Below are positions 12,567 to 20,615 of a stretch of DNA of 22,826 nucleotides, one piece after another; positions within the stretch are counted from its first letter, which is position 1, and each line of letters opens with the position of its first letter. Both the position numbers and the translations under genes were made by a program. Source of the DNA: a virus; the IMG/VR virus record IMGVR_UViG_3300033153_002282, positions 1 to 22,826 of that record; one strand, written 5' to 3'. The notes under the pieces are model-generated. The model did not search any database. It had not been told where the DNA came from and saw nothing but the letters and a program-made list of their open reading frames with translations.

Positions 12567-14162
12567 ATGAGCGACAAGAAAACACTCAAGTCAGAGTTTG
12601 CGGCCGCTGACGCCGCCCGCGAGCCGTTCATGAAACGGGCGAGGAACGCTGCCAGGCTTACCCACCCGACTATGCTGCCGGAGGTAAGCACCACACAGGC
12701 CGATGTGCTGGCGAGTTCATACCAGGGTATCGGGCAGGACGGTCTCTCAAATATAGTCAACAAGGTTGTTCTCACCATCTTCCCGTCGAACTCACCATGG
12801 TTCCAATTCAAGCCCTCCGCGCGTGCGCGTCTCCTGCCTTATTGGACGCCCAAGACGCTCAATGATTTCGTCAAGGAACTCCACGACCGCCAGCAACTCA
12901 TCGAATCACAGTTCAATAGCACAAAGTATCGCGTCAAGTTCCGCACCGCCTTCGAGCATACCCTTGGCCTTGGCAACTCGCTCACGCTCTGCGGCGGTGA
13001 AGATGGTGATTACTGGTTCCAGAATTTCAGGCTCGATCACTTTGTCCAGAAGCGCAGTTCGGGTGGAGACGTGCTCTGGGGCATCACAAAAGAGATGAAA
13101 GACCCGATGGAACTCTCCAGCGAAGACATAAGCAGGGCCGAGCTACCGTCTCGCGAGGAACTTGAAAGGAAAGAGGGCAAAGATCGCAACCAAGAACTTT
13201 ACACAAAATGGATTCGGCAATCCGACGGCAAGTGGCTCATCCAACAGGAAATGAACGACAAGATTATCCGCTGGTCAATCGAACCCGTCAACCCCTATCT
13301 ACCGCTCGGCTATATTGAACTGAGCGGCGAAGACTGGTCACGCGGGTTTGTCGAGGAAAAGATGCCGTGGCTACGCACGTTTGACACCCACCACCGTTCG
13401 CTTCTGGACTGGGGTGTCGCAATCTCAAAGCTCATACTCATACTTGACGCCATGAACGCTGGCGGCATCACGGCCAAAGACCTGGCAGGCCCAAGCGGCC
13501 AAATCCTGATTGGCAGTGTACGTGATGGCATAGCCCAGGGCGTTGCGTTTCTCACCAGCAAGATGTCTGCCGACATAAGCGTCCTGGCAAAGATGACCGA
13601 CAACATCGGGCAACTGCTTGGCAAGCAATTCCTGCTGCATACCGAGGCGCAGCGCCATGCTGAACGGGTCACGGCCACCGAAGTCATGCAAGTTGCAAGC
13701 CAACTCGAAGGTGCGCTCGGCCCGATCTATGCCGAAATCGCTTCGGAGATTCAGCCGCCCTTGCTCAAACGCATGATGTACCAGATGGAACGCGACAAGC
13801 TGCTGACACCGCTGCCGAAAGAGATTGACGAAATGATAGATATTGATGTTCTCACCGGCCTCGAAGCTCTTGAGCAACAGAGGAAGCTGGAGAACGGCCT
13901 TGCCGCCCTGCAAGTTCTCCGTTCGATGCCGGAGCTCCTGGCGCGTCTCAGCCCTGAACGGGCGCTGACATTCATCTTGCAAGGCTTCAGCCTCAATGAA
14001 ACTCGGCTCACCAGAACAGAGGAGGAACTTGAGGCCGAAGTCCGAGCGCGCCTCGGCGAACAAATCCAACTTGCCGCAGGACAACAGGCCGCCAAGACGG
14101 CCGGCGCGGTAATCGAAGAAGGAGCGAAACAACAGGCGGCAACGGCCGCCCCCGCCGCATAG
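12567..14162 (+). CDS. head-tail connector (portal) protein, T7 gp8-like
   Basis: This encodes 531 residues, close to the 536 of T7 gp8. ATG 12567 directly follows the upstream TAG with only a weak purine stretch, so translational coupling is likely. Landmarks include AREPFMKRARNAARLTHPTMLP at about 17-38, ANNIV-type helices (GLSNIVNKVVLTIFPSNSPWFQF) and GLGNSLTLCG. Further on are WLRTFDTHHRSLLDWGVAISKL and AERVTATEVMQVASQLEGALGPIYAEI near 370-400, a hallmark of podophage connectors. The last 40 residues are alanine and glutamine rich. It forms the dodecameric DNA entry ring at one capsid vertex. Confidence 0.93.
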   Translation: MSDKKTLKSEFAAADAAREPFMKRARNAARLTHPTMLPEVSTTQADVLASSYQGIGQDGLSNIVNKVVLTIFPSNSPWFQFKPSARARLLPYWTPKTLNDFVKELHDRQQLIESQFNSTKYRVKFRTAFEHTLGLGNSLTLCGGEDGDYWFQNFRLDHFVQKRSSGGDVLWGITKEMKDPMELSSEDISRAELPSREELERKEGKDRNQELYTKWIRQSDGKWLIQQEMNDKIIRWSIEPVNPYLPLGYIELSGEDWSRGFVEEKMPWLRTFDTHHRSLLDWGVAISKLILILDAMNAGGITAKDLAGPSGQILIGSVRDGIAQGVAFLTSKMSADISVLAKMTDNIGQLLGKQFLLHTEAQRHAERVTATEVMQVASQLEGALGPIYAEIASEIQPPLLKRMMYQMERDKLLTPLPKEIDEMIDIDVLTGLEALEQQRKLENGLAALQVLRSMPELLARLSPERALTFILQGFSLNETRLTRTEEELEAEVRARLGEQIQLAAGQQAAKTAGAVIEEGAKQQAATAAPAA

Positions 14163-14183
14163 TCTTAGATCATGGAGAACGTC

Positions 14184-14540
14184 ATGCCGGAAACGCAGAC
14201 GCCCATAGAGGCCCCAACCGATGGTGGGACAACCTCGGCAGACGCACCCGCCGCAACGCCGCAGAAGCCGCTGGCAAAGAAGCCGAAGCGCAAGCCTGGC
14301 CGCCCGAAGAAAACAGCGCCCAAGCCATCGGGGTCGATGTCCAGTGCCCCGGTGATTGAATTGCACCAACTCAAGGTTGAGGGAGAATTTGCCACCCGAG
14401 AAGAGTTACAGGAGGTTCGCACCCGGCTGGATGCCTTGGAAGCAAACGCCAAGCTCGCCGTGGCGGAAGACCCGCTGGCCGGACTCAACAACCTGGAACG
14501 CGCACAGGCGCTCGCCAAGAGCAAGAAAGCGGAGGGATAA
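14184..14540 (+). CDS. AT-hook-containing protein between connector and scaffold
   Basis: This encodes 118 residues. ATG 14184 is preferred over ATG 14172 because GGAG at 14175-14178 then lies at a normal distance. The first 40 residues are proline, threonine and alanine rich and disordered. KRKPGRPKKTAPK at about 33-45 is a clear AT-hook (GRP core with flanking Lys and Arg). The rest is a predicted coiled coil (FATREELQEVRTRLDALEANAKLAV). It could bind DNA or stabilise packaged DNA, or work with the scaffold. Its place between connector and scaffold suggests a head role. Confidence 0.7.
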   Translation: MPETQTPIEAPTDGGTTSADAPAATPQKPLAKKPKRKPGRPKKTAPKPSGSMSSAPVIELHQLKVEGEFATREELQEVRTRLDALEANAKLAVAEDPLAGLNNLERAQALAKSKKAEG

Positions 14541-14544
14541 TACC

Positions 14545-15351
14545 ATGCCAGACGACCCAATGCCCCCCACTCCAGACGCCCCAGCCGGTGACGCGCCAAC
14601 CCCGACAGACACACCAGCGGATACGGACGCGCCGCAGGTGCCAGAGAAGTTTCTCAAAGAGGATGGCTCTGTAAACACAGACGCTTTGCTGAAATCGTAC
14701 ACGGCACTTGAGCAAAAGCAATCAGCGGCCAATGCGACAGCACAAGGCCCAGACGCGCTCGCGCTCCCAAGGGATGAGCCGATTGATGACAACGCCAGCG
14801 TAGACGAAATTGTCCGTGCTGCCGGACTTGAACCAAATGACGTTGGACGCCAGTTCATGGAGAAGGGCAACTTGACCGCTGCGCAGTACAAGGCATTCAA
14901 GGCAAAAGGCATCCCCCGTGGCATCATCGACCAGTACATGAAGATGCAGGCCCAAGTCTATCGCGCCGCACAGGCCAAACTGGTTGCAGAGGCCAGCGAA
15001 CTCGCTGGCGGCGACAAGCAGCGCGATACCATACTCCTTTGGGCCAAAGACAATCTCTCACAGGAGGATCGGGCATTTTATGATGTCCAAGCCATGAACC
15101 CGGATACTGCCATCAGGGGCTTCGAGTGGCTGCTCGCCAAACACGCTAGGGCTGTCGGCGCTGGTGACGCCCAACCGCTCATTACCGGCGATGGCGCAGC
15201 GACTCCTACCGGCGGGTATACCTCTCAGTCTGAATGGCTGAAGGCCAACAACGACCCGCGCTACGAAACAGACAGGGCTTACAGGATGGCCGTTGACGCA
15301 CGAGCCGACAAAACCGATGTAAGAATAATTCACGGAATGACCCCAACATAA
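14545..15351 (+). CDS. capsid assembly scaffolding protein, T7 gp9-like
   Basis: This encodes 268 residues from ATG 14545 with GGAGGG at 14531-14536. It starts with an acidic, proline-rich disordered tail (1-32), then the typical VPEKFLKEDGSVNTDALLKSYTALEQ segment of podophage scaffolds at about 32-57. Helices follow with FMEKGNLTAAQYKAF and GIPRGIIDQYMKMQ, and the end is GYTSQSEWLKANNDPRYETDRAYRMAV. The order connector, scaffold, capsid is that of T7. It guides procapsid assembly and should leave or be degraded before maturation. Confidence 0.88.
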   Translation: MPDDPMPPTPDAPAGDAPTPTDTPADTDAPQVPEKFLKEDGSVNTDALLKSYTALEQKQSAANATAQGPDALALPRDEPIDDNASVDEIVRAAGLEPNDVGRQFMEKGNLTAAQYKAFKAKGIPRGIIDQYMKMQAQVYRAAQAKLVAEASELAGGDKQRDTILLWAKDNLSQEDRAFYDVQAMNPDTAIRGFEWLLAKHARAVGAGDAQPLITGDGAATPTGGYTSQSEWLKANNDPRYETDRAYRMAVDARADKTDVRIIHGMTPT

Positions 15352-15539
15352 CGGACAAGTCAAGAAACGCTCCCACTGGAATACGCCTGATTTGCCCGTG
15401 TCCGCACAACTCCCACGAGCCGTACCACTCCAGGGACAATCTACCCAGACCCCTGGACGCACACGATAACTCCGAAGAGTAAGTAGCGACGAAACACCAC
15501 TAGGATACGTAAACACATTTACTCTATGGAGACCAAGCA
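15352..15539 (+). other. noncoding leader before the major capsid gene
   Basis: This stretch of 188 bases has no supported gene. It contains a perfect 7-base dyad at 15429-15457 and the capsid gene's ribosome binding site (GGAG within CTATGGAGACC). This is where T7 has its strongest promoter, phi10. The end (ACATTTACTCTATGGAGACC) resembles the T7 initiation end only loosely. It may hold a phage promoter that I cannot define. Confidence 0.4.
15429..15457 (+). repeat. inverted repeat upstream of the capsid gene
   Basis: TCCAGGG (15429-15435) and CCCTGGA (15451-15457) pair perfectly across a 15-base loop. There is no T run after it, so it is more likely an RNA processing or binding site, or chance, than a terminator. 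Confidence 0.35.
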
Positions 15540-16526
15540 ATGGCAGACGAATATATTCTCAGCCTTACCGGTGAAGAGGCGACGCGATGGGCTGCGGCCA
15601 AGAGGACTTACGACCGCAACGTGATTCGCCACTTCCTCCCCCGAACCTTCGCCTACGCAATGGTGAAGCCCGAAGACCTCTTGGGCGGTGTCTCAAAAAA
15701 CATCGTTCGGCGTTACAAGATGGTCACACACAAGAAGGTTGACCATGCGAACACCCCGCGCCAGAACATCATCAAGAAAATCGTAACGATCCAACTTGAG
15801 GATGATGAGACGATCAGCGCTGCGAACTACTCCAAGAAGGACGAAATGGTCGATCACTATGACGCCAGTGGCGAGATGGCCTTCGAGTCTGGCAAGGCCA
15901 TGGCGCAACTGTACGACGTGCAGACGCTCCGGCAGGCCATCATCGCGGCGCGTACTGCCGCCGATGGCAACTTCCCAGGTGGACAGCAAGTCACCGAGAC
16001 GCTCGATACTGACATCGCGACGACATACCCCATGTCCGTTGTCGGCAGCAAGAAACTTCAGGACAACATCAAGGCAGCGCATTTGCTCATGTTCGAGGAT
16101 GATGTGCCTGATGAGATGGAGAGATATTGGTTTATGAAGAAGCGTGAGCACAATGTTCTCCAACAAGACGACACGCTCATGTCCGTTGACTATGTGGGCA
16201 GGCAGTTCGCCGACAAGATCAAAGGCAAGCTGGTGATGATTGACGGCGCCTGGATCATCCCGACGAACAACTACCCGCAGGCCGACTACAGCGTAGCGGA
16301 CGCGGAGACCCCCACCAAGAACGGCACGGACGCCTATCTCGTGGACGCTTCCGACTCCGTGGCATGTTGCTTTACCAGCATGGCGCTGCGCAAGGCCGCG
16401 CCGGAGAACATCACCGGGCTGTACTATTGGGATGATGACCGCCGCGACTGGACAATCGGCGCGGTCGGCTACAAGACCATTGAAACCTATCGGCCCGAAT
16501 GCGCAGCCGAAATCCGTGTCGCATAA
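15540..16526 (+). CDS. major capsid protein, T7 gp10-like
   Basis: This encodes 328 residues, close to the 345 of T7 gp10A, from ATG 15540 with GGAG upstream. The pattern fits the podophage HK97-fold capsid group: early VIRHFLPRTFAYAMVKPEDLL, TIQLEDDETISAANYSKKDEMVDHYD (the E-loop and A-domain lead), long spine helix MAQLYDVQTLRQAIIAARTA, WFMKKREHNVLQQDD, and the closing GAVGYKTIETYRPECAAEIRVA. The position after the scaffold confirms it. No frameshift-type extension like T7 10B is obvious. Confidence 0.9.
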   Translation: MADEYILSLTGEEATRWAAAKRTYDRNVIRHFLPRTFAYAMVKPEDLLGGVSKNIVRRYKMVTHKKVDHANTPRQNIIKKIVTIQLEDDETISAANYSKKDEMVDHYDASGEMAFESGKAMAQLYDVQTLRQAIIAARTAADGNFPGGQQVTETLDTDIATTYPMSVVGSKKLQDNIKAAHLLMFEDDVPDEMERYWFMKKREHNVLQQDDTLMSVDYVGRQFADKIKGKLVMIDGAWIIPTNNYPQADYSVADAETPTKNGTDAYLVDASDSVACCFTSMALRKAAPENITGLYYWDDDRRDWTIGAVGYKTIETYRPECAAEIRVA

Positions 16527-16537
16527 GGAGATAAACA

Positions 16538-16741
16538 ATGGGAAACCCAGTCAACACCACCGATTACCCTGCGTTCGCAGGCACCACCGGCAAGCAGGAC
16601 ATGATGCGCGAACTCTGGGCACGCAAGGGTTCGATGGGTGCTATGCAGCAACTCATCTTCCGCATCGCCAACACGCCGTTCAGCGGGTGTACTGATGAGG
16701 ATACGATTTATACCCCAGACGGCGTGTTCGAGTCCGAATAG
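16538..16741 (+). CDS. small protein after the capsid gene
   Basis: This encodes 67 residues from ATG 16538 with AAGGAGAT upstream. It is polar, with a short helix (TGKQDMMRELWARKGSMGAMQQL) and an acidic end (DEDTIYTPDGVFESE). It lies 11 bases after the major capsid gene. A head accessory role is likely from place only; I do not recognise the family. Confidence 0.6.
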   Translation: MGNPVNTTDYPAFAGTTGKQDMMRELWARKGSMGAMQQLIFRIANTPFSGCTDEDTIYTPDGVFESE

Positions 16742-16742
16742 T

Positions 16743-16759
16743 GCGGCTCAAAATGCCGC
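16743..16759 (+). terminator. small GC hairpin after the capsid unit
   Basis: GCGGC and GCCGC pair around TCAAAAT, just after the stop of the gene at 16538. T7 has its main terminator after the capsid gene. Here the stem is short and no T run follows, so termination is doubtful. Confidence 0.25.
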
Positions 16760-16816
16760 TGTATACAAACACCAATGGGCGGTTAACTCCCGTCCAAAAC
16801 ATTCAGGAGAAACAAA

Positions 16817-17512
16817 ATGGCTGCGAAACTGACTTACATCGGAACTAATAACGACGTTGCCGTTGACGGTGACGCCGACACGACGACTGGTGTGCTTCGC
16901 ATAGGACTCACCGGCGCGTTTTACGACCTTGGCGCAACCGCCGGCAGGCACGGCATAAAGTGCTACTTCACGTCCAGCGCAACGTCGGGCGATACCCGAG
17001 CCGCGTATATCCGCCACAAGCAGACTGGTGCAGGCACGACGCACGCAGACGCATTGCGTGCATATCAGAACGTCGAGGCCAACATCAGTACCGCCCGTGG
17101 CGCGCATATCAGTCTGGACTTCCTGGCGACCGCTGGTGGCTCGGAGTGCTCCGGGCTTGGTACGGCGCTCACCGCCACGCTGCATATCCCCAACGTCGCC
17201 TCATGGGCACCGACCGGCACCTATTCCGCGATCCAGGCCGAGATTTACTCTGACGGTACAGACAGTGATCCGGCTGGCATGACGGAGTTGTCGTTCATTC
17301 GTATCGCCAACAGCGGTGGCTCCGGCAAGGCCGACGTGGATACTGACGCATGTATCTTCAGCATTGCGGGCTTCACCGCCGCAGCGGACGCCGCGCACGC
17401 CGTCAGCAGTACAAGTCTCGCGGAGCTTCCGGCCGGCAGCATCGGCCTGCAAATCAAGGTCGATGGCGCGATTTACTTCATCCCCGCCGTCATCGCATCC
17501 GAGTGGGACTAG
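16817..17512 (+). CDS. probable beta-rich structural (capsid surface) protein
   Basis: This encodes 231 residues from ATG 16817 with CAGGAGAAACAAA upstream. The composition (Gly, Ala, Thr, Ser rich, with alternating hydrophobic residues) is typical of virion beta proteins. Recognisable stretches are TTTGVLRIGLTGAFYDLG, a helix HADALRAYQNVEANIS, and a C-terminal GLQIKVDGAIYFIPAVIASEWD end of the kind seen in phage decoration or head proteins. No catalytic residues are evident. The context after the capsid gene supports a head surface role, but a tail role is not excluded. Confidence 0.65.
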   Translation: MAAKLTYIGTNNDVAVDGDADTTTGVLRIGLTGAFYDLGATAGRHGIKCYFTSSATSGDTRAAYIRHKQTGAGTTHADALRAYQNVEANISTARGAHISLDFLATAGGSECSGLGTALTATLHIPNVASWAPTGTYSAIQAEIYSDGTDSDPAGMTELSFIRIANSGGSGKADVDTDACIFSIAGFTAAADAAHAVSSTSLAELPAGSIGLQIKVDGAIYFIPAVIASEWD

Positions 17513-17533
17513 GCTTAACCAAGGAGAGACGGT

Positions 17534-17734
17534 ATGCAGATTACGCAGAAGTTTCTGGAAGAATCGCGCGACGCGCTTAAGCAGCAAGCCGAACATACCG
17601 CGAAGCAACACTCGCAATGCCTCGGCGCGCTGGAAGTAGTCGAGCAACTACTGCGACGTTTAGCAGAGCCCGAAGCCGAACCAGAAGCTCAGCCGGAAGA
17701 CAGCAATATCGTTCCTCTTGGCGACGAGACGTAA
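17534..17734 (+). CDS. small coiled-coil protein
   Basis: This encodes 66 residues from ATG 17534 with AAGGAGAGACGG upstream. Residues 1-47 are heptad-like (FLEESRDALKQQAEHTAKQ, LGALEVVEQLLRRL) and the rest is acidic, with EPEAEPEAQPE repeats. It resembles small phage proteins with a bZIP-like helix and an acidic tail that are found next to structural genes. The function is unknown. Confidence 0.6.
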   Translation: MQITQKFLEESRDALKQQAEHTAKQHSQCLGALEVVEQLLRRLAEPEAEPEAQPEDSNIVPLGDET

Positions 17735-17748
17735 CCCTTCTCCTCCCA

Positions 17749-17777
17749 GGGGGTGGTCGCTCGCCCCGGCCGCCCCC
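17749..17777 (+). terminator. strong GC hairpin flanked by short direct repeats
   Basis: GGGGGTGG (17749-17756) pairs with CCGCCCCC (17770-17777) with one G-U pair. CCCTTCTC occurs on both sides (17735-17742 and 17780-17787). It lies between two small genes. There is no T run; it may attenuate transcription or mark an insertion or deletion scar. Confidence 0.35.
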
Positions 17778-17809
17778 ATCCCTTCTCACACCCTTGACGG
17801 AGATACCCC

Positions 17810-18043
17810 ATGCCACCCGGATTACATGAACGTATTGCCTCTCTCGAAACCCGATGCGTTGAACGCGGGAAGGTCATAGCCAAACTCGACAAAACCGTGG
17901 ACAATCTCGAAAAAACAATAGCAATACTCAACGGAACATTGCGGCTCGCGCTGTTCAAGGTACACATAGTCTGGCTTGGCGCGGCTGCCATTCTGAACGT
18001 GGCAACGATACTCATAGTCACGCGCATTCTCAGCAAAGCATAA
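17810..18043 (+). CDS. XhlA-like coiled-coil membrane protein
   Basis: This encodes 77 residues from ATG 17810 with ACGGAGAT upstream. Residues 4-40 are a heptad coiled coil (HERIASLETRCVERGKVIAKL, DNLEKTIAIL). Residues 53-72 form a single membrane helix (VWLGAAAILNVATILIVTRIL) with a Lys at the end. This is the layout of the hemolysin XhlA or holin-accessory family. It could take part in host membrane opening at lysis. No endolysin is seen nearby, so the lysis role is inferred. Confidence 0.6.
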   Translation: MPPGLHERIASLETRCVERGKVIAKLDKTVDNLEKTIAILNGTLRLALFKVHIVWLGAAAILNVATILIVTRILSKA

Positions 18044-18055
18044 GGAGGATAACCC

Positions 18056-18346
18056 ATGGCAGTAGACACGCTACTTTTCGATGCACCAGCAACAGTCAAT
18101 GTGACCAACACATCTGCGATAATCGTTGCGGCAAACGACCGCCGCGAATATCTGTGTATCACCAACCTGACGGCAGAGTCGATCTTTCTTGCCGCAGGCC
18201 ATGCAGCGGCACTCAATTCAGGCTGGCCGATTCTTTCCGCAGGCGCATCGCTCGAAATGTTCAAGGGGCAAAACTTGACCGAACAGGCAATTCACGCAAT
18301 TCACGGCGGTGTAGGCAACAAAGCCTGCGCTATTCAGGAGGCATAA
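18056..18346 (+). CDS. small beta-sandwich-type virion protein
   Basis: This encodes 96 residues from ATG 18056 with AAGGAGGAT upstream. It has NTSAIIVAANDRREYLCITN, SIFLAAGHAAAL, GWPILSAGASLEMF and AIHAIHGGVGNKACAIQEA, a strand order that recurs in small phage structural proteins. I know of no enzymatic role for this type. Position next to the large 607-residue protein suggests that both are part of the virion. Confidence 0.65.
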   Translation: MAVDTLLFDAPATVNVTNTSAIIVAANDRREYLCITNLTAESIFLAAGHAAALNSGWPILSAGASLEMFKGQNLTEQAIHAIHGGVGNKACAIQEA

Positions 18347-18347
18347 C

Positions 18348-20171
18348 ATGGCTTTGAATAATGGAGGTTCATTCGGCGGCGATATTGTTGCCGATGTTGA
18401 CCTCGGTGATGTTAACGTTATCGAAGCGATTGCGGACGATTCCGCCTTTACGCCGGCAACCAGTAAGGTCTTCCCGGCAGGTGCAGCGTTTGACGACACA
18501 ACCCCCGATAGCGTAGACGAAGGCGATGTCGGCGTTGTGCGCATGAGCGGCAATCGCAACCAATACATTACCATCCGGGACTCAGCGGGCAACGAACGCG
18601 GCGCAAAGGTGGACGCAAGCAACCAACTTGCCGTTGCCGACAGCGCCGTATCCGCTGGTGTTGGAGCAACTGATGATGCCCTAGTAGACGCGGGTGCAGA
18701 AGGCTCCGTCTCGGCCAAGCTGCGCCGTGTCACGACCACGCTTGCAGCGATTAGCGGCAGCATCGACGGCGGCCTTCACGCTGAAGACGACGCCCATACA
18801 ACCGCAGACAAGGGGGCAATGGCGCTTACAGTAAGACAGGACGACGCCAGGGGTGGCGGGCTCGCAGGCGCCAGCGGCGACTACCAGCCACTCATTACCA
18901 ACGAGCACGGCATCCTGCGCACCCAAGCACAGCAGCATTACAGCCTTGACGAATGCAATGCCGTTACCGGCTGGTCTGTTCTTGACGATGCCACTACCGG
19001 CAACGGCGCAGAAGACGCCCTCGACACCGATCTCAACCATGTAATGGGTACAGCGTCTATTGAATTCAACAAGGTTGACGGGACAGGCCACACCGAGGCC
19101 GGAATCCAGAAGACGCTCACCGCTGGTGATCTGACGACCTACCACAAGGGTGGCGGGTCTTTTGTTGCATCAATGTACCTTGCCAATACTGACGACGTGG
19201 CCTACGTGTTCCTCCGGGTTGGCACCAGCGCCGCACACTACAATGAATGGCGCATAGACGGCGACGAACTTACGCCAGGCGCGTGGAACGCACTCAACTT
19301 CCCGATGATGGCCCCATCAAGTGCTGGTAACACAGGCAACGGATGGAACATCGCGTCCACCACCTATGTTGCGATTGGCGTATCATTCGACGGCGAAGAT
19401 GATGCGCTCGCCAACATTCGTGTTGACCATATTGCCGCCAATACCGGGCTGCGAACCACGGCAAGCATTGGTTCAGAAGTAACCTCTGTCGTCAACACGC
19501 CAAACATCAACCTGCATAAGATTCGCAACAAGGCCGTCAATGTTGGTTCCGGCGCGGTCGGCACAACCGGCACGCAGCGCGTTGTTCTCGCGACTGACGA
19601 TCCCGCCGTTACTGGAATCGGCCCAACTGACGCCGCCCTTGTTGACGCGGGCGCAGTCGGCTCGGTCAATGCGAAGCTCAGACGCCTGACTACTGATGTT
19701 GCCACAGTCAACACGAATCTCGGTACGCTGGAAACCGACGTAGAAGCAACCAACACGGCGCTCGGCACAATCGAAACCGACATAGAAGCGACCGAAACAA
19801 CGCTAACCAACATCGAGAAGTGCCAGATGGGGAACGCCGCGCCGACCATTGATTCCTACGGCAACGCGGCAATCAATGCCGCCACTGGTGCGCGCACTGA
19901 AATCATCGCTACCCCCGGCGCGAACAAGCAGCTCTGGATATATGGTCTGCTTCTCACCGTTGACACCGCCGATGTAACGGTAACGCTGGAGTCGGCAGCA
20001 AACGCCCTGTCAGGCGCCATGCCGCAAGCCGACAACGGTGGATTTGCCCTTGAACCGTCCGGCAACTTTGCCATGCCCTTCTTCAAGTGCAACACAAACG
20101 AGGCGTTCAACATTACCATGGGCACCGGCGTTGGGGACGGCATCGTTTCCTACGCTGTTGTGAGTGTCTAG
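18348..20171 (+). CDS. large virion protein, probably fibre- or decoration-like, with repeats
   Basis: This encodes 607 residues from ATG 18348 with CAGGAGGC upstream. Residues about 60-200 contain NRNQYITIRDSAGNERGAKVDASNQL and ALTVRQDDARGGGLAGASGDYQPL, which match segments common in phage structural and fibre proteins. Residues 104-135 and 423-454 are an internal repeat (GVGATDDALVDAGAEGSV and GIGPTDAALVDAGAVGSV). Residues about 200-400 look like a jelly-roll (GWNIASTTYVAIGVSFDGEDD). Residues about 455-496 are a coiled coil with ETDVEAT and ETDIEAT units. The C-terminal 110 residues form another beta domain. The protein probably forms an elongated multimer on head or tail. The host-binding role is unproven. 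Confidence 0.65.
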   Translation: MALNNGGSFGGDIVADVDLGDVNVIEAIADDSAFTPATSKVFPAGAAFDDTTPDSVDEGDVGVVRMSGNRNQYITIRDSAGNERGAKVDASNQLAVADSAVSAGVGATDDALVDAGAEGSVSAKLRRVTTTLAAISGSIDGGLHAEDDAHTTADKGAMALTVRQDDARGGGLAGASGDYQPLITNEHGILRTQAQQHYSLDECNAVTGWSVLDDATTGNGAEDALDTDLNHVMGTASIEFNKVDGTGHTEAGIQKTLTAGDLTTYHKGGGSFVASMYLANTDDVAYVFLRVGTSAAHYNEWRIDGDELTPGAWNALNFPMMAPSSAGNTGNGWNIASTTYVAIGVSFDGEDDALANIRVDHIAANTGLRTTASIGSEVTSVVNTPNINLHKIRNKAVNVGSGAVGTTGTQRVVLATDDPAVTGIGPTDAALVDAGAVGSVNAKLRRLTTDVATVNTNLGTLETDVEATNTALGTIETDIEATETTLTNIEKCQMGNAAPTIDSYGNAAINAATGARTEIIATPGANKQLWIYGLLLTVDTADVTVTLESAANALSGAMPQADNGGFALEPSGNFAMPFFKCNTNEAFNITMGTGVGDGIVSYAVVSV

Positions 20172-20172
20172 C

Positions 20173-20607
20173 ATGAGCCTGCCATTACTCTTTGTTGGCT
20201 CCGGCCCCGGTGGGGGAGGGGCACCGCCCCCGCCCCCCGAAAACTCCTGCAACGACTGCGAGCCACCGATACCGGATACGCTGTATGTGACCTTCACCGG
20301 TTTGGCTGGTGATTTTGCCGTAGCAAATGGAAAGCAGACTCTTGCTTGGACTTCAGGGTGTTATTGGGATGTTGTTGGTAGCGGAATAGACTGGCTAAGG
20401 TTAAATTGGTCAACTACTAAATGGAAGATACTCCTGAAAGTAAACCAGCCGGATGTTTGCGACAAAGAATGGCGGGGCGCAGAGGGAGACGAATGTGATC
20501 CTTGGGACGTGACTTATACAGAATACAGTTGTATCGACGCTGAGTGCGTTGACACAGACTCGTGTGAGGACAGCGCAGGTGCAACCGCTGTGGTGAGCTC
20601 TAGCTAG
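20173..20607 (+). CDS. cysteine-rich protein with Gly/Pro linker
   Basis: This encodes 144 residues from ATG 20173, overlapping nothing and two bases after the upstream stop. The ribosome binding site is weak, so translation may be coupled. The start is MSLPLLFVG, then GPGGGGAPPPPPENSCNDCEPP. The body reads LYVTFTGLAGDFAVANGKQTLAW and GSGIDWLRLNWSTTKWKILLK, a beta domain. Eight cysteines (SC, DC, GC, VC, EC, SC, EC, SC contexts) suggest metal or disulfide pairs. This form of a small tail-surface domain on a linker is seen in some phage and bacterial surface proteins. The function is unknown. Confidence 0.6.
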   Translation: MSLPLLFVGSGPGGGGAPPPPPENSCNDCEPPIPDTLYVTFTGLAGDFAVANGKQTLAWTSGCYWDVVGSGIDWLRLNWSTTKWKILLKVNQPDVCDKEWRGAEGDECDPWDVTYTEYSCIDAECVDTDSCEDSAGATAVVSSS

Positions 20608-20615
20608 GAGAAAAC

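Noticed and set aside
13425-14369. Minus-strand open frame of 314 codons opposite the connector gene
   Set aside because: It is a shadow of the GC-rich connector gene. The peptide has no domain pattern and no ribosome binding site or promoter, unlike the HNH gene.
15501-15535. T7-like class III promoter before the capsid gene
   Set aside because: ATACG and CTATGGAGACC both occur but with a wrong spacing (14 bases in place of 5). The GGAG is explained as the capsid ribosome binding site.
15693-16538. Minus-strand open frame of 281 codons opposite the capsid gene
   Set aside because: Codon bias of the capsid gene leaves the opposite strand open. The translation has no recognisable motif.
10981-16790. 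Recurring AACTCC words (near 10983, 11354, 11486, 15410, 15467, 16785) as a shared promoter core
   Set aside because: The flanking bases do not align and some copies lie within ribosome binding or coding sequence. It is too short to be meaningful.
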